The notes below the pieces were generated by a model. That model ran no database searches and was not told where the DNA came from. It worked only from the letters and a program-made list of their open reading frames with translations. This document shows, piece by piece, positions 54,318-63,090 of a DNA stretch of 64,000 nt. The first letter of the stretch is position 1. Every line of letters begins with the position of its first letter. Source of the stretch: Streptomyces corynorhini. Its GTDB lineage: Bacteria > Actinomycetota > Actinomycetes > Streptomycetales > Streptomycetaceae. A program made the position numbers and the translations under genes. The stretch spans positions 1 through 64,000 of the forward strand of contig NZ_QQNA01000005.1 in assembly GCF_003346515.1 (NCBI RefSeq). Direction: 5' to 3'.

Positions 54318-56060
54318 ATGGCTTCGGACAGCTCCGTCGAGGACGCGTATTTCGACTACTGCCCCTGGGACTTCACCCGGCGGGCCTCCGCCGCGCAGCG
54401 CGCCGCGCAGACCGCGCGCCAGAAGCGTCTGGCCGACGCGGGGGCGAGCGTCGGGCCCCGGTGCTATGTCTCGTCGGCTGCCGGTGTGTTCACCGATGTC
54501 CTGCGGCTGGGCGCGGATTCCTACATCGCGGGGCACGCCTACGTCACCGGGGAGGTCAGGACCGGGAGCGACTGCACGGTCAATCCGTACGCGACCGTGC
54601 GGGGCAGGGTGACGCTCGGGAACGGCGTCCGCATCGGCGCGCACGCCTCGCTGCTCGGTTTCAACCACGGCTTCGCGCCGGACCGGCCCGTGCACCGGCA
54701 GCCGCTCACGAGCGAGGGCATCGTCCTCGGGGACGATGTGTGGATCGGTTCGAACGTGGTCGTCCTGGACGGTGTGACGATCGGCGACCACTGTGTGGTG
54801 GGGGCGGGGGCCGTGGTCACCAAGGACCTGGCGCCGTGGACGATCGCCGCCGGGAACCCGGCCCGCCCCCTGCGCGATCGCCGCGGGCGCGGCGGGGCGC
54901 GGGCCGGTACGCGGGCCGGTACGCCGGAGGGTGACCCGAGCGGCGCCGTGGCCGCGTTCGCCGACCGGGCCCGGGAGCAGGCCGCCGATGTGCTGGCCCG
55001 CTGCTGGAGCGAGGACACCGGACGCTACAGCGACCGTCCGGGCGTTCCCGCGACCGTGCGCGCGCACTGCGACGCGGTCGAGATCGCCGCGCTGCTGCTC
55101 GACGCGCCCCCGGGGCGAATGTCCGCCGCCGAGCATGCCGGGCGGCTGCGCGCGCTGCAGGATCCGGCGAGCGGGCTGGTGCCAGAACTCTCCCCCGGCG
55201 GCGGCCCGGGAGAGCTGCCGCCACCCGCCCACGACGGCTGGATCGAGGACGGCGGAGCCGAGTACCACGTGTTGTCGGTGGGGTACGCGCTGGAACTGCT
55301 GGGCTCGCGCTTCGCCCACCCGGTGCGTGTCGTACAGCAGTTGACGAGTCGTCAGTTGTTGTCCCGGCTGGCGGCGCTGCCGTGGCGGGAGCGGGCGTGG
55401 TCGGCGGGCGCGTGGGTGGACTGCTGGGCCACCGGCGCGTATCGCAACCGGGAGCTGGGGGCCGAGGCCGGTGAGCCCGGTGCGCTGGAAGCGCTGTTCG
55501 GCTGGCTGGGTACGCGGGTGGATCCGTGGACGGGGATGTGGGGCGCGGCGGCCTCTCCGGCGGCGGGCAGGCTCCAGCTGGTGAACGGTTACTACCGGCT
55601 GACCCGTGGTTCGTTCGCCCAGTTCGGGGTCCAGGTGCCCTACCCGGAGCGGGTGGTGGACACCGTACTGGCCCATGCCGCCGATCCCCGGTGGTTCGCG
55701 GAGGGCCGACAGAACGCGTGCAACGTGCTGGACGTGGCGCATCCGTTGTGGCTCGCGGGACGTCGGACCGGGCATCGGGCGGACGAGGTGCGGGAGTGGG
55801 CGGCGCGGCAGTTGGCCGGGGCGCTGGGGCGCTGGCGGGACGGGGCGGGCTTCGGTTTCGGTCCCGCGGGCGAGGGCGGGTCGGGTCCCGGCCGGGACCC
55901 GGGGCTGCAGGGCACCGAGATGTGGCTGGCCATCGTCTGGCTGCTGGCCGATCTGGTGGGTGTCGCCGACGAGTTGGGGTACCGGCCGCGCGGTGTGCAC
56001 CGCCCCGAGCCGGCGGGCCCGCCCGGGTCCGCCGTGCCGGTGTTCAGCCGGCCTTGGTGA
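54318..56060 (+). CDS. Hexapeptide-repeat acyltransferase fused to a large helical domain
   Basis: A 580-residue protein. Residues 1-55 form a helical lead (YFDYCPWDFTRRASAAQRAA). Residues 60-190 are a left-handed beta-helix O-acyltransferase: GADSYIAGHAYVTGEVRTGS, the active-site loop LLGFNHGFAPD with its His, then LGDDVWIGSNVVVLDGVTIG and VVGAGAVVTKDLAPWTIAAG. After a Gly/Arg linker, residues about 215-560 form an all-helical domain with repeats such as VEIAALLLDA, SAGAWVDCWATGAYR and ACNVLDVAHPLWLAGRR, resembling an alpha/alpha toroid of carbohydrate-active enzymes. ATG 54318 follows AAGG. Location downstream of sugar genes and an operator suggests action on a saccharide; function unknown. 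Confidence 0.75.
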   Translation: MASDSSVEDAYFDYCPWDFTRRASAAQRAAQTARQKRLADAGASVGPRCYVSSAAGVFTDVLRLGADSYIAGHAYVTGEVRTGSDCTVNPYATVRGRVTLGNGVRIGAHASLLGFNHGFAPDRPVHRQPLTSEGIVLGDDVWIGSNVVVLDGVTIGDHCVVGAGAVVTKDLAPWTIAAGNPARPLRDRRGRGGARAGTRAGTPEGDPSGAVAAFADRAREQAADVLARCWSEDTGRYSDRPGVPATVRAHCDAVEIAALLLDAPPGRMSAAEHAGRLRALQDPASGLVPELSPGGGPGELPPPAHDGWIEDGGAEYHVLSVGYALELLGSRFAHPVRVVQQLTSRQLLSRLAALPWRERAWSAGAWVDCWATGAYRNRELGAEAGEPGALEALFGWLGTRVDPWTGMWGAAASPAAGRLQLVNGYYRLTRGSFAQFGVQVPYPERVVDTVLAHAADPRWFAEGRQNACNVLDVAHPLWLAGRRTGHRADEVREWAARQLAGALGRWRDGAGFGFGPAGEGGSGPGRDPGLQGTEMWLAIVWLLADLVGVADELGYRPRGVHRPEPAGPPGSAVPVFSRPW

Positions 56061-56871
56061 GGTTCTTCTCGAAGGCGGCCAGGTAGTTGGCCAGGTGGTG
56101 GTGCTTGATCGCGACGGTCTCCGGGGCGAACAGGTCGGCGCTCAGCCCCTTCACCCGGTCCCTGACCCCGGCCAGCAGCGGCATCGTGTCGTGGAGTCCG
56201 CCGTCGGCGTCGAAGTAGCGCGTGGCGTCGACATGGGTGAAGACCGGCTCGGGCGGGAGCCGCGGCACGATGTCGTTGTTGTTGACGAAGCGGTGGCAGC
56301 GGTTCTTGAAAGCCGTGTTGTGCGCACCGGCGAGGAGCCGTTCGCAGGTGCGGGGCTGGCCGAAGGTGTAGACGCCGTCGGGCAGCACCTTCGGCTCCTC
56401 GAAGTACATCCTGGCCCCGGCCAGCATCGCGAGGGCCCCGCCGAGGCTGTGGCCCGTGAACCAGATGCTCTGCCCCTCGGTGCGCAGCTCCTGGACGGCG
56501 TCCCGGATCAGCGGATAGACGGACTGCAGGGCGCGGTGGAAGCCGTAGTGGACGAAGCCCTTGTTCGCCGGTCCCGGAACGGGCGGCGTGTTGACGTCGG
56601 TGAGCCAGTCGTAGATCTTCAGCACCTCGGTGCCCCGGAAGCCGGTGACGATCATGCGGTCACTGGCCATGGTGTACGCCTGGGTGTCCTCGATCGGGAA
56701 CGGCATCCGGTGCGTCGACTCGAAGTGCCGTACCTCGTCGAAGCCCCAGGCTTCGGCCTGCGCCTCGATGCCCGCCGGATCCAGCGCGGCCAGCCCGGCC
56801 GCCCGCGCCATCCAGTAGGCGTGCGGGAGGGAGTAACGGGTCGTCGAGTGGTCCAGAGCGGGGATGGTCAT
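56044..56871 (-). CDS. Class 3 lipase family protein
   Basis: A 275-residue alpha/beta hydrolase without signal peptide. TMASDRMIVTGFRGTEVLKIYDWLTDV (read in parts) is the lipase-3 oxyanion/lid region. QSIWFTGHSLGGALAMLAGA holds the nucleophile Ser, RFVNNNDIVPRLPPEPVFTH the Asp, and KHHHLANYLAAF a candidate His. GAGGAAACCG precedes the ATG at 56869-56871. Its 3' end overlaps the acyltransferase-fusion gene by 17 bases (convergent). It should hydrolyse an acylglycerol or other ester. The 344 bases upstream to the next gene hold no recognised feature beyond promoter space. Confidence 0.88.
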   Translation of the reverse strand: MTIPALDHSTTRYSLPHAYWMARAAGLAALDPAGIEAQAEAWGFDEVRHFESTHRMPFPIEDTQAYTMASDRMIVTGFRGTEVLKIYDWLTDVNTPPVPGPANKGFVHYGFHRALQSVYPLIRDAVQELRTEGQSIWFTGHSLGGALAMLAGARMYFEEPKVLPDGVYTFGQPRTCERLLAGAHNTAFKNRCHRFVNNNDIVPRLPPEPVFTHVDATRYFDADGGLHDTMPLLAGVRDRVKGLSADLFAPETVAIKHHHLANYLAAFEKNLTKAG

Positions 56872-57215
56872 CGGTTTCCTCGTGGCTAGCCGCGATGGTT
56901 CGCCCGGAAACCTAGCCCCGTAACCGAGGGGAACGGAACGGCTGACGCGCGCGATCACCCGTACGGAGGCACGACACCGGCGGCTCCCTACCGCTGCCCG
57001 GCCCCCGGCGCGGTCCCCGGTCCCCGCGCACCCGCCCGGCGCGTGCGGTCGGGGACAGCGCGCGATCCTCGGCGCCGAACTGACGCGTCTGACGCGGCCG
57101 TCCGCGGGATGGCGTCGCGCAATCCCCCTGGGCGCGGGCCACGCGCCGCCGACGGAATATCCGGCCCTGGTGACCGAACGCATCCTCATCGGCGGCCCGC
57201 CGTAGGCTGCCTCCC

Positions 57216-57992
57216 ATGGAGAGACCGACCGAGCGGCCGTACGTCGAGGACCGCGGTGCGGGACAGACCCTCGACCGCGTGACGACCCGCACCGTGCCCT
57301 ACCCCGCCGGGGACGAGACCAAGTTTCTCGACATTTACGCCTCCGGCCGCGGCGGCCCGTGCGTACTGCTGTGGCACGGCGTGGGTCCCGACGAGCGTGA
57401 CGTACTGGCCCCGCTGGCACGGGAGATCGCCGCGCGGGGCCCCACCGTCGTTGTGCCCGACTGGCGTTCGGACCGGCCCGACGACGGGCGCGCCCATCTC
57501 ACCGGCGCCCTGAGGTACGTTCTCGACCGGCCGGACGTCCTCACCGGCGGTCCCGGGCCGCTGATCGTCGCGGGCTGGTCGGCGGGCGCGGGCGCGGCCC
57601 TGGGGGTGGCGCTGCACCCGGAGCTGTTTCCCGGCCCGCGGCCCGCCGCCGTGGTCGGTATCGCGGGTGGTTACGGGCGCCCGTCGCACACCACGGGCAC
57701 GGTGCCGCTGCGGATGCTCGACCGGGGGGTGCCGCCGGTGCCGGTGCGGCTGGTGCACGGCACCCGGGACACGGTCGTCCCCCACGCCTCGTCGCGGGAG
57801 CTGCGGGACGCGCTGTGCGCACGCGGCTGGGACTGTGAACTCGCCGAGCCGGACACCGATCACGCCGGGGTGCTCGGGTGCGTGTACGACCCGGCCGGTG
57901 ACCGTTGCCTGCCGTCGGCCGACCCCGCGGTACGGAGCGTCGGCCGGGCGACGGCGCGCGTCGTGGCGGAGGTGGCGCGGGCGGTGGCATGA
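57216..57992 (+). CDS. Alpha/beta-hydrolase (esterase-like)
   Basis: A 258-residue cytoplasmic hydrolase. The oxyanion segment is CVLLWHGVGPDERDVLAPLA, the nucleophile elbow LIVAGWSAGAGAALGVALHP, the acid RLVHGTRDTVVPHASSREL, and the His LAEPDTDHAGVLG. It is similar to dienelactone-hydrolase/BAAT-like esterases of Streptomyces. Start at ATG 57216. Neighbours (lipase, TetR) give no clear pathway. The substrate is unknown. Confidence 0.85.
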   Translation: MERPTERPYVEDRGAGQTLDRVTTRTVPYPAGDETKFLDIYASGRGGPCVLLWHGVGPDERDVLAPLAREIAARGPTVVVPDWRSDRPDDGRAHLTGALRYVLDRPDVLTGGPGPLIVAGWSAGAGAALGVALHPELFPGPRPAAVVGIAGGYGRPSHTTGTVPLRMLDRGVPPVPVRLVHGTRDTVVPHASSRELRDALCARGWDCELAEPDTDHAGVLGCVYDPAGDRCLPSADPAVRSVGRATARVVAEVARAVA

Positions 57993-58033
57993 CCGGCCCG
58001 TGCCCGTGGGGCGCGTCTTCGAGGCAGCGCCGC

Positions 58034-58732
58034 CTACGAGTGCCGCGGGCCCAGAATGTTGGTGAGCCGCAGCGGCGTGGGCGGGGGCAGCGGGGCGTCC
58101 TCGGTGGCGGGCCCGGCGCGGAAGGAGTGCAGCAGGTACGCCACCAGACGGCGGGACGCGGCCAGCGCCTCCTCGGTGGAGTCGGCGGTGATGCCGCTGT
58201 TCGCCATGAGGATCAGCGCGAGGTCCTCGTGCGCGAAGTCGGCCCGCAGCCGACCGGCGTCCTTGGCGCGCCGGGTCAGCAGGGCGAAACCCCGCTCGGC
58301 GCACTCACGCTCCCGGTCGAAGGCGGGAGTGCCGGGCACGGCGGAGAGGAACGCCGTGGTGAAGCCCTTGTCGGTGGCGTGCGTGGCGCACACCTGCTCG
58401 ATGACCGTACAGAAACCGCGCCACGGATCGGGGTCGGCGAGCGCCTCCTGGATCCCCGCGACGCACACGCCGACCTCCTCCGTGAACGCTTCGGCGATCA
58501 ACGTCTCCTTGGTGGGAAAGCGGCGGTAGAGCGTGGCGACCCCGACACCGGCACGCCGGGCGATGGCGGCCATCGGGACGTCGAGTCCCCGGGCCGCGAA
58601 GGACTCGCGGGCTGCCTCGACGATGCGGGTGCGGTTGTGCAGCGCGTCGGCGCGCAGTGCGGGTGACGCCTCGGGGGCCGCAGCCGGGGCCGGGTCGTCC
58701 GGTCGCACGGTGCGGAGCCGCTCGGTGTGCAT
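58034..58732 (-). CDS. TetR-family transcriptional regulator
   Basis: A 232-residue regulator. RIVEAARESFAARGLDVPMA, IARRAGVGVATLYRRFPTKE and TLIAEAFTEEV are the standard helix-turn-helix. The effector domain (VIEQVCATHATDKGFTTAFL, FAHEDLALILMANSGI) resembles the TetR_C_11/SbtR-like group. An N-terminal tail of about 30 residues precedes the DNA-binding part. ATG at 58730-58732. An inverted repeat lies ten bases upstream, so autoregulation is likely. No divergent target gene is present; targets may lie elsewhere. Confidence 0.92.
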   Translation of the reverse strand: MHTERLRTVRPDDPAPAAAPEASPALRADALHNRTRIVEAARESFAARGLDVPMAAIARRAGVGVATLYRRFPTKETLIAEAFTEEVGVCVAGIQEALADPDPWRGFCTVIEQVCATHATDKGFTTAFLSAVPGTPAFDRERECAERGFALLTRRAKDAGRLRADFAHEDLALILMANSGITADSTEEALAASRRLVAYLLHSFRAGPATEDAPLPPPTPLRLTNILGPRHS

Positions 58733-58741
58733 GCGCGGAGT

Positions 58742-58772
58742 CTAACGTAAGTGGACGATGCCATCCGGTTAG
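58742..58772. promoter_or_regulatory. Possible TetR operator
   Basis: CTAAC near 58742 and GTTAG at 58768-58772 form an inverted pair with a second partial match (GTGG/CCATC) inside. It overlaps the expected promoter of the TetR gene. The symmetry is imperfect. Confidence 0.35.
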
Positions 58773-58857
58773 CCTGTCGACGCCATGCGCGTGCGGCGGT
58801 GGGCGGTACGGCCGTGCGCGTTCGGCGGTGCGCGGTACGACGGTGGGCGGTACGGCG

Positions 58858-59478
58858 TCAGTCCCCGACCGGGGCCGCGGCGTACCGCGCGAGCGCGGCG
58901 TTGATCCGCGCCAGGTCGAAGGCGGCCGGGTCGAACTGGTCGGCGGTTTCGAGGCCGAGCCACCGCAGCCGGTCCTCGTGTTCCTCGTGGCTGGGGTCGG
59001 CGAGTACGTCGAGCAGATACGCGTATCCCCAGGTGCCGCCGGAGTCCTCCGGTGGACAGGCGCGGCGGCCGGTGAGGCAGCGGGGGTAGACGGTGCCGGG
59101 TTCCGCGCGGGTGACCGCCTCGACGAGCAGGCTGTGCTCCCAGCCGTCGCCGAAGTCGTAGACGTAGTCGAGCCGGTCGTCGGGGCGCGGCGCGATCTGG
59201 TCCAGGCGTTTCGCGGTGGGGCTGAGGATCGCCGGATCACGGTGCGAGGCGCGGTAGTGGAGGCGGCTCTTCGGGGTTCTGAAGGCCCACATGTGTGCGT
59301 CCTCCCAGCCGAAGGCCGTCTGCACGATGTGGTGCAGACGCTGGAGCGTGACGGTCGAGTCCATCTCCACGCGGCGCCAGACCGGGGGCCGTGAGTCGCG
59401 CAGCGTGGCCTTGATCCGGTGGACGGTGTTCCCCGGTGCCGTCCGGGAGCGGGGCCTCGCGCGCCTGGTGTTCGCCAT
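58858..59478 (-). CDS. Plasmid pRiA4b ORF-3 family protein
   Basis: A 206-residue protein of unknown function. VHRIKATLRDSRPPVWRRVE, LQRLHHIVQTAFGWEDAHMW, FRTPKSRLHYR, DRLDYVYDFGDGWEHSLLVE, CLTGRRACPPEDSGGTWGY and HEDRLRWLG are the conserved segments of the pRiA4b ORF-3 (PF07929) family. DFGDxWxH and RxCPPEDxGG are its hallmarks. ATG 59478 is preceded by AGGA and is favoured over ATG 59487. The family is common in actinobacteria and on plasmids, but no mobile context is obvious here. Confidence 0.9.
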   Translation of the reverse strand: MANTRRARPRSRTAPGNTVHRIKATLRDSRPPVWRRVEMDSTVTLQRLHHIVQTAFGWEDAHMWAFRTPKSRLHYRASHRDPAILSPTAKRLDQIAPRPDDRLDYVYDFGDGWEHSLLVEAVTRAEPGTVYPRCLTGRRACPPEDSGGTWGYAYLLDVLADPSHEEHEDRLRWLGLETADQFDPAAFDLARINAALARYAAAPVGD

Positions 59479-59751
59479 GGCGGTCATCCTGCCAGCGGCC
59501 GGTGCGCCGTATATGACGGCGCGGGACGGGTACGGCACGTACGGGGCGGGCGGGGCCGGGTACGCGCCGGTTGCCGGTCGCGGTCGGCGCGTCCGGCGGC
59601 GCGGGGCTCGGATCTCCGTTCGGCGGGGCACCCAGGAACGCGGAGCGGTACGGACCCGTCGCCGGGACCCGGCAACCTTTCCCGCGGCGTCGGCGACAAG
59701 GAGGCGTAGGCCCCGAACAAGCGCCCCACCGCCCCGAAGGGACACCCGCGA

Positions 59752-60720
59752 ATGCCCACCATCTCCGGCCGCCGCCGCGCCGCCGCCCTGTTCGCCTCCG
59801 CCGCCGCCGTCGTCGCGCTCGGCGCGATACCGCCGCAGTCGGCGGCGGCCGCCGAGACCACCCCCATCGGCTACGCCGCCGGAACCACCGGCGGCGGCAG
59901 CGCGAGCCCCGTCACCGTCAGCACGCTCTCCGCCTTCACCTCGGCCGTCGCGGGCACGGGCGCGAAGGTCGTCCGGGTCTCCGGCGTGATCAGCCTCAGC
60001 GGCCAGGTCGACATCGGCTCCAACACCACCGTCCTGGGCGTCGGTTCGTCCTCCGGCCTGACCGGCGGCGGGCTGCGCGTCAAGGACTCCACCAACGTCA
60101 TCGTCCGCAATCTCAACCTCAGCAAGGCGGTCGCCCCCGCGGACAGCATCACCGTCCAGAAGTCGACCCGGGTGTGGGTCGACCACAACGCCTTCTCCTC
60201 GGACCGCGACCACGGCAAGGACTACTACGACGGTCTGCTCGACATCACGCACGCGTCGGACTACGTCACCGTGTCCTGGAACACCTTCAAGGACCACTAC
60301 AAGGGCTCGCTCGTGGGGCACAGCGACAGCAACACCAGCGAGGACACCGGGCATCTGCGGGTGACCTACCACCACAACCTGTTCAGCAACGTCAACTCGC
60401 GTATCCCCAGCCTGCGTTTCGGCACCGGCCACTTCTACGACAACTACGTGACCGGCGCGGACACCGCCGTGCACTCCCGGATGAACGCGCAGATGCTGGT
60501 GGAGAACAACGTCTTCCGCGACACCAAGGTCGCGGTGACCACCAGCCGTGACAGCAGCACCGACGGCTACGCCGTGCTGCGCGGCAACGACCTGGGCGGC
60601 GCGGCCACCGAGATCTCCCGGACGGGTACGTTCACCAGCCCGCCGTACAGCTACACGGCCGAGTCCGCGTCGAGCGTCGTCGCCTCGGTGACGGCGGGCG
60701 CCGGGACCGGCAAGATCTGA
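59752..60720 (+). CDS. Secreted pectate lyase (PL1 family)
   Basis: A 322-residue extracellular enzyme that cleaves polygalacturonate by beta-elimination. The signal is AAALFASAAAVVALGAIPPQ with cleavage near SAAAAET. The parallel beta-helix core has STLSAFTSAVAGTGAKVVRV, NVIVRNLNLSK, STRVWVDHNAFSSDRDHGKD with a Ca-binding Asp, YYDGLLDITHASDYVTVSWN with further Asp, and NVNSRIPSLRFGTGHFYDNY with the catalytic Arg region. AAGGGA precedes the ATG. It is a single gene, convergent with the GH4 gene across a hairpin, and likely regulated with plant-polymer use. Confidence 0.93.
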   Translation: MPTISGRRRAAALFASAAAVVALGAIPPQSAAAAETTPIGYAAGTTGGGSASPVTVSTLSAFTSAVAGTGAKVVRVSGVISLSGQVDIGSNTTVLGVGSSSGLTGGGLRVKDSTNVIVRNLNLSKAVAPADSITVQKSTRVWVDHNAFSSDRDHGKDYYDGLLDITHASDYVTVSWNTFKDHYKGSLVGHSDSNTSEDTGHLRVTYHHNLFSNVNSRIPSLRFGTGHFYDNYVTGADTAVHSRMNAQMLVENNVFRDTKVAVTTSRDSSTDGYAVLRGNDLGGAATEISRTGTFTSPPYSYTAESASSVVASVTAGAGTGKI

Positions 60721-60738
60721 GGTCCGCTCCACGGAGCG

Positions 60739-60772
60739 CGCCGCCCCCTGCCGGGACCGGCGGGGGGCGGCG
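60739..60772. terminator. Bidirectional hairpin between pectate lyase and GH4 genes
   Basis: A roughly 16-bp GC-rich stem (CGCCGCCCCCTGCCGG with its near-complement, one G-T pair) and very short loop lies between two convergent stops. Confidence 0.75.
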
Positions 60773-60800
60773 GTGCGCGTCACACGTGGCGCCGGGGGTT

Positions 60801-62147
60801 TCAGGTCCGGTTCAGGTAGGCCAGGGCGGGGTGTGCGTCCGTGTAGCCGTCGACGAGCCGGCGGGCGATGTTCACCGAGTCCACGAGCGGGTGCAGGGCG
60901 AACGCCTTCACGGCGGTGGCGCGCGAGCCGCTCCCGGCGGCGGCGAGGATCTCGCGTTCGACGGCCTTGACCGAGCAGACCAGCCCGGTGGCGTGGCCGG
61001 GCAGCGGCGCCACGGACAGCGGGTGGGCGCCGTTCGCGTCCACCAGGCAGGGCACCTCGATGACGGCCTCCTCGTCCAGGACCCGCAGGGTGGTGCGGTT
61101 GCGGACGTTGAGGATGAGCGTGGTGCGCTCGTCGCGCGCGATGGCGCGCATCAGCGCGAGGGCGACCTGTTCGTAGCCGCCGGACTCCAGATCGGTCTCG
61201 TCGCGCTCGCCGAGACCGGCGGATGCGCGGTTCTCCGTCATGTAGGTCGCTTCGCGTTCGGCGCGGGTGCGGTCCCAGGTGCGCAGCGCGGGGGCGCCGG
61301 GGCGGGTCATCTCCGCGTAGAAGCGGTCCTGTTGGTCGCGGAGGAAGGCGCCGCGGGTCTGCTTCGCCTCCTGGTAGGCGTGGACGGTCTCGCGGTTGAA
61401 GTAGTAGTAGTGCAGGTATTCGTTGGGGATGGCGCCGAGGGAACGGAGCCACGCGGGCCCGAAGAGGCGTCCCTCCTCGAAGGAGCCGAGCGCGTCGGGG
61501 TCGGCGAGCAGGCGCGGGAGTTCGTCGCGGCCCGCGACGCGCAGCCCGCGCAGCCAGCCGAGGTGGTTGAGGCCCACGTAGTCGATGCCCGCCTCGTCGG
61601 GTTCGGCGCCCAGGACGCGTGCCACGCGCCGGCCGAGTCCCACCGGGGAGTCGCAGATGCCGATGACCCGGTCGCCGAGGTGGCGGGACATGGCCTCGGT
61701 GACCAGACCGGCCGGGTTGGTGAAGTTGATGACCCAGGCGTCGGGTGCGAGGCGGGCGATCCGCCGTGCGATGTCGACGGCGACGGGGACCGTGCGCAGT
61801 CCGTACGCGATGCCTCCCGCGCCGACCGTCTCCTGACCCAGGACGCCCAGGTCCAGGGCGACGCGCTCGTCGGCGGCGCGGCCCGCGAGGCCGCCGACGC
61901 GGATGGCGGAGAAGACGAAGTCGGCGCCGCACAGGGCCTCGTCGAGGTCGGTGGTGACGGTGACGGAGGGCGCGTCGGGGGCGTCCCCTGCCTGATCGGC
62001 CAGGACCCGGGCGACGGCCGTGAGCCGGGCCGGGTCCAGGTCGTGCAGGGTGACGTGGGTGATCCGGCCCTCGGCGTGGTCGCCGAGCAGCGCCCCGTAC
62101 ACCAGCGGGACCCGGAAGCCGCCGCCGCCGAGAATGGTGAGCCTCAT
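60801..62147 (-). CDS. GH4 glycosidase (6-phospho-beta-glucosidase-like)
   Basis: A 448-residue NAD- and Mn-dependent glycosidase. MRLTILGGGGFRVPLVYGAL is the NAD-binding start, VTLHDLDPARLTAVARVL follows, and FVFSAIRVGGLAGRAADE is the second strand region. WVINFTNPAGLVTEAMSRHL and GICDSPVGLGRR carry the Cys metal ligand; YVGLNHLGWLRGL carries the His. It is the last gene of an operon with two ABC permeases. Since ABC import delivers unphosphorylated sugar, activity on a non-phosphorylated glucoside or a kinase step elsewhere must be considered. Confidence 0.9.
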   Translation of the reverse strand: MRLTILGGGGFRVPLVYGALLGDHAEGRITHVTLHDLDPARLTAVARVLADQAGDAPDAPSVTVTTDLDEALCGADFVFSAIRVGGLAGRAADERVALDLGVLGQETVGAGGIAYGLRTVPVAVDIARRIARLAPDAWVINFTNPAGLVTEAMSRHLGDRVIGICDSPVGLGRRVARVLGAEPDEAGIDYVGLNHLGWLRGLRVAGRDELPRLLADPDALGSFEEGRLFGPAWLRSLGAIPNEYLHYYYFNRETVHAYQEAKQTRGAFLRDQQDRFYAEMTRPGAPALRTWDRTRAEREATYMTENRASAGLGERDETDLESGGYEQVALALMRAIARDERTTLILNVRNRTTLRVLDEEAVIEVPCLVDANGAHPLSVAPLPGHATGLVCSVKAVEREILAAAGSGSRATAVKAFALHPLVDSVNIARRLVDGYTDAHPALAYLNRT

Positions 62148-62256
62148 ACCGTGGACCTCCGTCGCCCGGATCTCGTTCCTGCCGGGGCCAGCCTTTCACC
62201 GCTCCGGGCCGGGCGTGGCACCGGCACACCCGGTCCCGCGCGCGTGGCGGCCCGGC

Positions 62257-63090
62257 TCAGCGGGTGGCTCCCCGGGTGAAGCCGTTGTAGATGTAGCGCT
62301 GGAGGAAGAGGAAGGCGATCAGGGTGGGCAGGATGACGAGGACCGCGCCCGCCGAGATGTTCTCCCAGTGCGCGCCGAAGGGCCCCTTGAAGCGGAACAG
62401 CGAGGTGGAGATGGTGCCCAGTTCCTCGGAGGGCATGTAGAGGAACGGGATGTAGAAGTCGTTGTAGACGGTGATGCCCTTGATGATGACGACGGTGGCG
62501 ATCGCCGGTTTGAGCAGCGGGAGGATGATCTTCCGGTAGACGGTGAACGCGTTGGCGCCGTCCAGTCGCGCGGATTCGTCCAGGGAGATGGGGATGCCCC
62601 GGATGAACTGCAGGAAGATGTAGATCGAGACGATGTCGGTCCCCATGTAGAGGACGATCGGCGCCCAGAGGGAGTCGAAGAGCCCGAAGCTGTTGACGAT
62701 CTGGAAGGTCGCGACCTGGGTGGTCACCCCGGGCACCAGGGTCGCGACCAGGAACAGCGCGATCACCGGCCCGCGCAGCCGGAAGCGGAACCGGTCGAGC
62801 GCGTACGCCGTCATCGAGCCGATGAGGACCGTGCCGGTGATGGCGAAGGCCAGGATGAGGGCGGTGTTCCCGAAGGCGCTGAGCATCCGGCCGTCGGTGA
62901 AGGCCGTCACGTAGTTGGCGAAGTTCAGCGGGTCGCGGGGCGGGGTGAGCGCGCCGCTGCCGTCGGCCAGCTCCCGGTCGGTCTTCAGCGAGGTCAGGAA
63001 GATGACGCCGAGCGGCAGCAGCACCACGACGGCTGCCACCACCAGGGAGAGGTACTTCAGTGTGCCGGCGAGGTGTGCGCGGGTCCTCAT
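62257..63090 (-). CDS. Carbohydrate ABC permease (MalG type)
   Basis: A 277-residue membrane protein with six helices. TLKYLSLVVAAVVVLLPLGV is helix 1; NFANYVTAFTDGRMLSAFGN precedes helix 2. The EAA loop is ISLDESARLDGANAFTVYRK then IILPLLKPAI. ATG at 63088-63090 overlaps the stop of the other permease (ATGA). It serves the GH4 operon and is probably energised by a shared MsiK-type ATPase, since none is seen here. Confidence 0.92.
   Translation of the reverse strand: MRTRAHLAGTLKYLSLVVAAVVVLLPLGVIFLTSLKTDRELADGSGALTPPRDPLNFANYVTAFTDGRMLSAFGNTALILAFAITGTVLIGSMTAYALDRFRFRLRGPVIALFLVATLVPGVTTQVATFQIVNSFGLFDSLWAPIVLYMGTDIVSIYIFLQFIRGIPISLDESARLDGANAFTVYRKIILPLLKPAIATVVIIKGITVYNDFYIPFLYMPSEELGTISTSLFRFKGPFGAHWENISAGAVLVILPTLIAFLFLQRYIYNGFTRGATR

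Noticed and set aside
59479..62229. The N-terminal extension of a 1123-codon minus-strand frame
   Set aside because: Only its last part (58858-59478) is a real gene (pRiA4b ORF-3). The rest is antisense to pectate lyase and out of frame with GH4, with low-complexity Arg/Pro sequence.
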